Part shown: piece after piece, positions 61,686 to 64,000 of the stretch | Numbering within the stretch: position 1 is the first letter of the stretch | Layout: each line of letters starts with the position of its first letter | From: Zerene cesonia | Lineage: Eukaryota > Arthropoda > Insecta > Lepidoptera > Pieridae | DNA: 64,000 bases | NCBI RefSeq assembly: GCF_012273895.1 | Contig: NC_052102.1 | Span: 4,796,917-4,860,916 of the forward strand | Reading direction: 5' to 3' | Made by a program: the position numbers and the translations under genes | The notes under the pieces: model-generated | Database searches by the model: none | What the model was told of the DNA's origin: nothing | What the model saw: the letters and a program-made list of their open reading frames with translations, nothing else

Positions 61686-63406
61686 CTACAGTTGCTCGTC
61701 CAGATCGGGGCCATACAAATCAGCGAGCTTGTCGAAGCGCGGGCCCCAGGCGCTCAGATAGTCGTACTCATGCGTCTCATCGTCAGTACCTGCCAACAAA
61801 AATAACTCAATTATTCAGTGCACCATACAAGGAAAAAGTTTGTATCAGCGAATGTTTATTATAATCCTTTTTTATGTAAAAGCAGTAAATTGAGCTTGGC
61901 AGGTCGCCTGATTGTAAGGGAACATCACCGCCTATAAACATTCACAGACGTAAACTATAATAATAATAAAAAGTAAAATGCGTTGCCAGCTTTTAACGAG
62001 ATAAAAAAGGAGAGAACGGGAAAGGGTGTCGAATAAGATACTTGTAATTTTTCTTTCACCTATAATAGTTAAGAAAGTAATGCTACCTCTTCCATATTTA
62101 CGTGTGTCCTCAACCAATACTGCACTAAATGATATATCTTATAATATATCTTATATATATTTTATATAATGATATAAGAGTATTATTCTTTCTTTTTCGC
62201 CTTTCAATATAAATAAGAAGGAGAAAAACACATTTGCGTTAAAAAATAAACATTATAAAAAGGTATTCCAAAGAGCAAGGTTCAGACAAGCGGCAGTAAT
62301 GAGCAAGCGACTTATCAAATGAATTCATAATCAGGTCTTTAGCGGTATTTGTTGGCGTATTGCTTCAGTCGCTAACTGCCACCATTGTGTGAGCGGTTGC
62401 AGCAAGAAGCTAAAACAAGTGGAATTGAGAAAATGATAATTTTTAATTCATATTGAGTAAAGAAATATGTTTAATCCTAAATTGTCTTTAAAGTAGATTA
62501 CGCTGAATTCAGAACACAAGATTAATCTGTATTTTAACAATGCGTCACGTATCACGTATCTATCATGTTATATCTTTCGATGAAAAGGTGTAATTTAAGA
62601 CACGAGAATTACTGATTAAAATGTTTACAAAGCGACGCTTTGTCTCGGTTAAATTTCCACTTGATAAAATGAATTTTAGAGTAGTATTAGTCCTTTGTCT
62701 CTAGTGTCATTGGACATACTTTAGACCATTAATCAATTATTTTGCCCGCACAAGTAGGTGATCAATTTCCCGCAATCCATCAGGTCGAGAGTTTTTTCTT
62801 CAGCACCGCAAAATTATCAGCTTAATAAGTTACATAAGAAATCATAGACTTACAATAATATAACTTAACTGTAAAATTTATTCATGTTTATTCCAAATAC
62901 GAGATTTGATCACAATACGAATTTATTACTTATAAAGGAATACATAAATTGACTTTACAAGTATTCAATTAGTCGGAGAAGAAGTAAAGTTTTAAACGAT
63001 ATAAAACGGACAAAAATTATCGCGTCGACTATTATTTTCAGTAATAAAAAATATAGATACGCAAATTCTCTTATAAGAATGTAGAAGAGTATGTGTGTGT
63101 GTGTGATAGTGATAAAATATTTTAATTCCAGTGAAAATCTGAAAAATTAATCTATATAATATTATTACAGCAAGTTCTACATACCAGATGCAAGAGACGA
63201 CAAGGATCCAGCCGTACTGCCGCCGCCCTCGTAAGCATAATTCCGCAGGTCGTCGAAAGGCGGCGCGTTCGGGTCACTGTCCGCCCTCCGCTTGTGCTCT
63301 TCAATGAACATGCCCACGTTGGTCTCTCCCGGCAGCGGGACTCCGATGGGAGGCGCCACTCCAACACCCATGGGACCGACTCCAAGCCCGACACTCATTA
63401 GTGGAT
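61686..63406 (-). CDS. CadN: Classical cadherin (CadN-like), C-terminal catenin-binding tail, partial
   Basis: Two exons, 63406-63185 and 61789-61686 (stop TAG), joined in phase 1, give the last 107 residues. The sequence runs DPLMSVGLGVGPMG, FIEEHKRRADSDPNAPPFDD, LRNYAYEGGGSTAGSLSSLA, then SGTDDETHEYDYLSAWGPRF and DKLADLYGPDLDEQL. The Asp-rich DPNAPPFDDLRNYAYEGGGS..SLSSL and DYLSAWGPRFxKLADLYG blocks are the beta-catenin/Armadillo-binding core of classical cadherins. This form is closer to insect N-cadherin than to Shotgun, from memory. The remaining exons (extracellular repeats, membrane segment) lie beyond 64000. Flanking splice sites (TTTGTGTAG acceptor, GTATGTAG donor, TTTGTTGGCAG acceptor) are good. 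Confidence 0.93.
61790..63184 (-). other. CadN: Last CadN intron
   Basis: 1.4-kb AT-rich intron between the two cadherin exons. A short degraded R2 fragment (GCAGGTCGCCTGATTGTAAG) lies at about 61897-61950, and a TG dinucleotide run lies near 63092-63102. No exon is seen. Confidence 0.5.
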
Positions 63407-64000
63407 CTACACAAACGGATCGTAGTTACAAATCAATCTTAATGACGAATCGATTAAAAAACCACAGATGCAGCTTTCTGCTTGCTAGTTCAAGGCGAGA
63501 CAACAATATATTTTAAAATGTGTAAAATATTTAAATACGCAAACAAGATTTCCAGATAACTACTGTTATTATAAATTGGTACGTGCATAACATGTAAAAG
63601 TTTGTATTAAGTACTAATTGTTTAATACCAATCAAGTCAAGCCCCTATAAATATTGCACAATATAAGATATTGCAAAAGCATGAATCAAGCTTCTAACAA
63701 ATGCCGCCTCTATTCCGGCACGCGCTTAACGTTAAAAACTTACAACTTTAACACATAAATCCAGGCTGAAGTACAACTATGTAATTTGCGTCTCGACGAA
63801 CGCTTTAGATGGAAGACGGCAAAGTTCCATAAAATTGGCTTAACCACGAAATTCAGCGCACACTTTACAATTACTTTACTTCTGAAATCGTTTTAATAAT
63901 TAACAGCCTTATCTCGTATTTAAGCCCCAGATTTCATTACAAGCCTGAATCGTGAAATACAGATTTTGTGTTGTTGTGCATTCAAGGTTTTATGTTGAGG
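63407..64000 (-). other. CadN: CadN intron, continuing beyond the window
   Basis: Sequence upstream (minus strand) of the exon ending at 63406. No further cadherin coding sequence is visible, so the next exon lies outside the window. Confidence 0.5.

Noticed and set aside
1..64000. CRISPR arrays, operons, prophage or bacterial mobile islands
   Set aside because: Spliced genes, poly(A) signals and eukaryotic repeats throughout; no direct-repeat/spacer pattern.

Overview
The window is AT-rich eukaryotic DNA with spliced genes (GT-AG introns), poly(A) signals and many interspersed repeats. It is most probably from a butterfly or moth. The gene content is insect-like (Lim3, Phlpp, Rpn3, CadN), and the repeats look lepidopteran: Helitron-like elements of about 200 bp ending in a hairpin plus CTAG, and a roughly 340-bp element with an internal palindrome. 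The species cannot be fixed from the sequence. Two runs of exactly 1000 N (11912-12911 and 41805-42804) are scaffold placeholders. The second one splits an exon whose flanks overlap by 77 bp, so no sequence is really missing there.

Layout. 1-2905: upstream or intronic DNA of Lim3 with repeats. 2906-8156 (+): six exons of the LIM-homeobox factor Lim3 (Lhx3/4 class); the N-terminal exon or exons lie outside the window or were not found. 8981-22766 (-): Phlpp, the PH-domain leucine-rich-repeat protein phosphatase, six coding exons plus a probable alternative first exon at 20485-20600. Lim3 and Phlpp converge, and their poly(A) signals interdigitate. 23522-28918 (-): a secreted CAP/CRISP-family protein, five exons. 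31538-32916 (-): a PIH1D3/DNAAF6-like dynein-assembly factor, three exons. 34195-35682 (-): proteasome lid subunit Rpn3/PSMD3, a single exon. 37269-42971 (+): a ZCCHC2/ZCCHC14-like protein with a C-terminal CCHC knuckle, four exons, followed by a probable long 3' UTR to about 46.25 kb. 46.3-59.5 kb: gene-poor DNA with repeats. 59.47-63.41 kb (-): the 3' end of a classical cadherin (CadN-like), i.e. the catenin-binding tail in two exons plus a 2.2-kb 3' UTR.

The genes do not form a pathway; they serve motor-neuron identity, kinase-signal termination, secretion, axonemal dynein assembly, protein turnover, RNA binding and cell adhesion. What links them may be position: from memory, Lim3 and Rpn3 (Dox-A2) are near neighbours in Drosophila 37B, so this may be old microsynteny. 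I found no clearly novel biological system. The observations most worth a second look are: a phase-switching tandem splice acceptor coupled to an alternative first exon in Phlpp; four UGUAAAUA (Pumilio-type) sites in the short Lim3 3' UTR; the interlocked Lim3/Phlpp 3' ends; altered acidic residues in the Phlpp phosphatase domain; and a false assembly gap in the ZCCHC gene. Exon boundaries were deduced by eye from splice consensus, reading phase and protein-family continuity.
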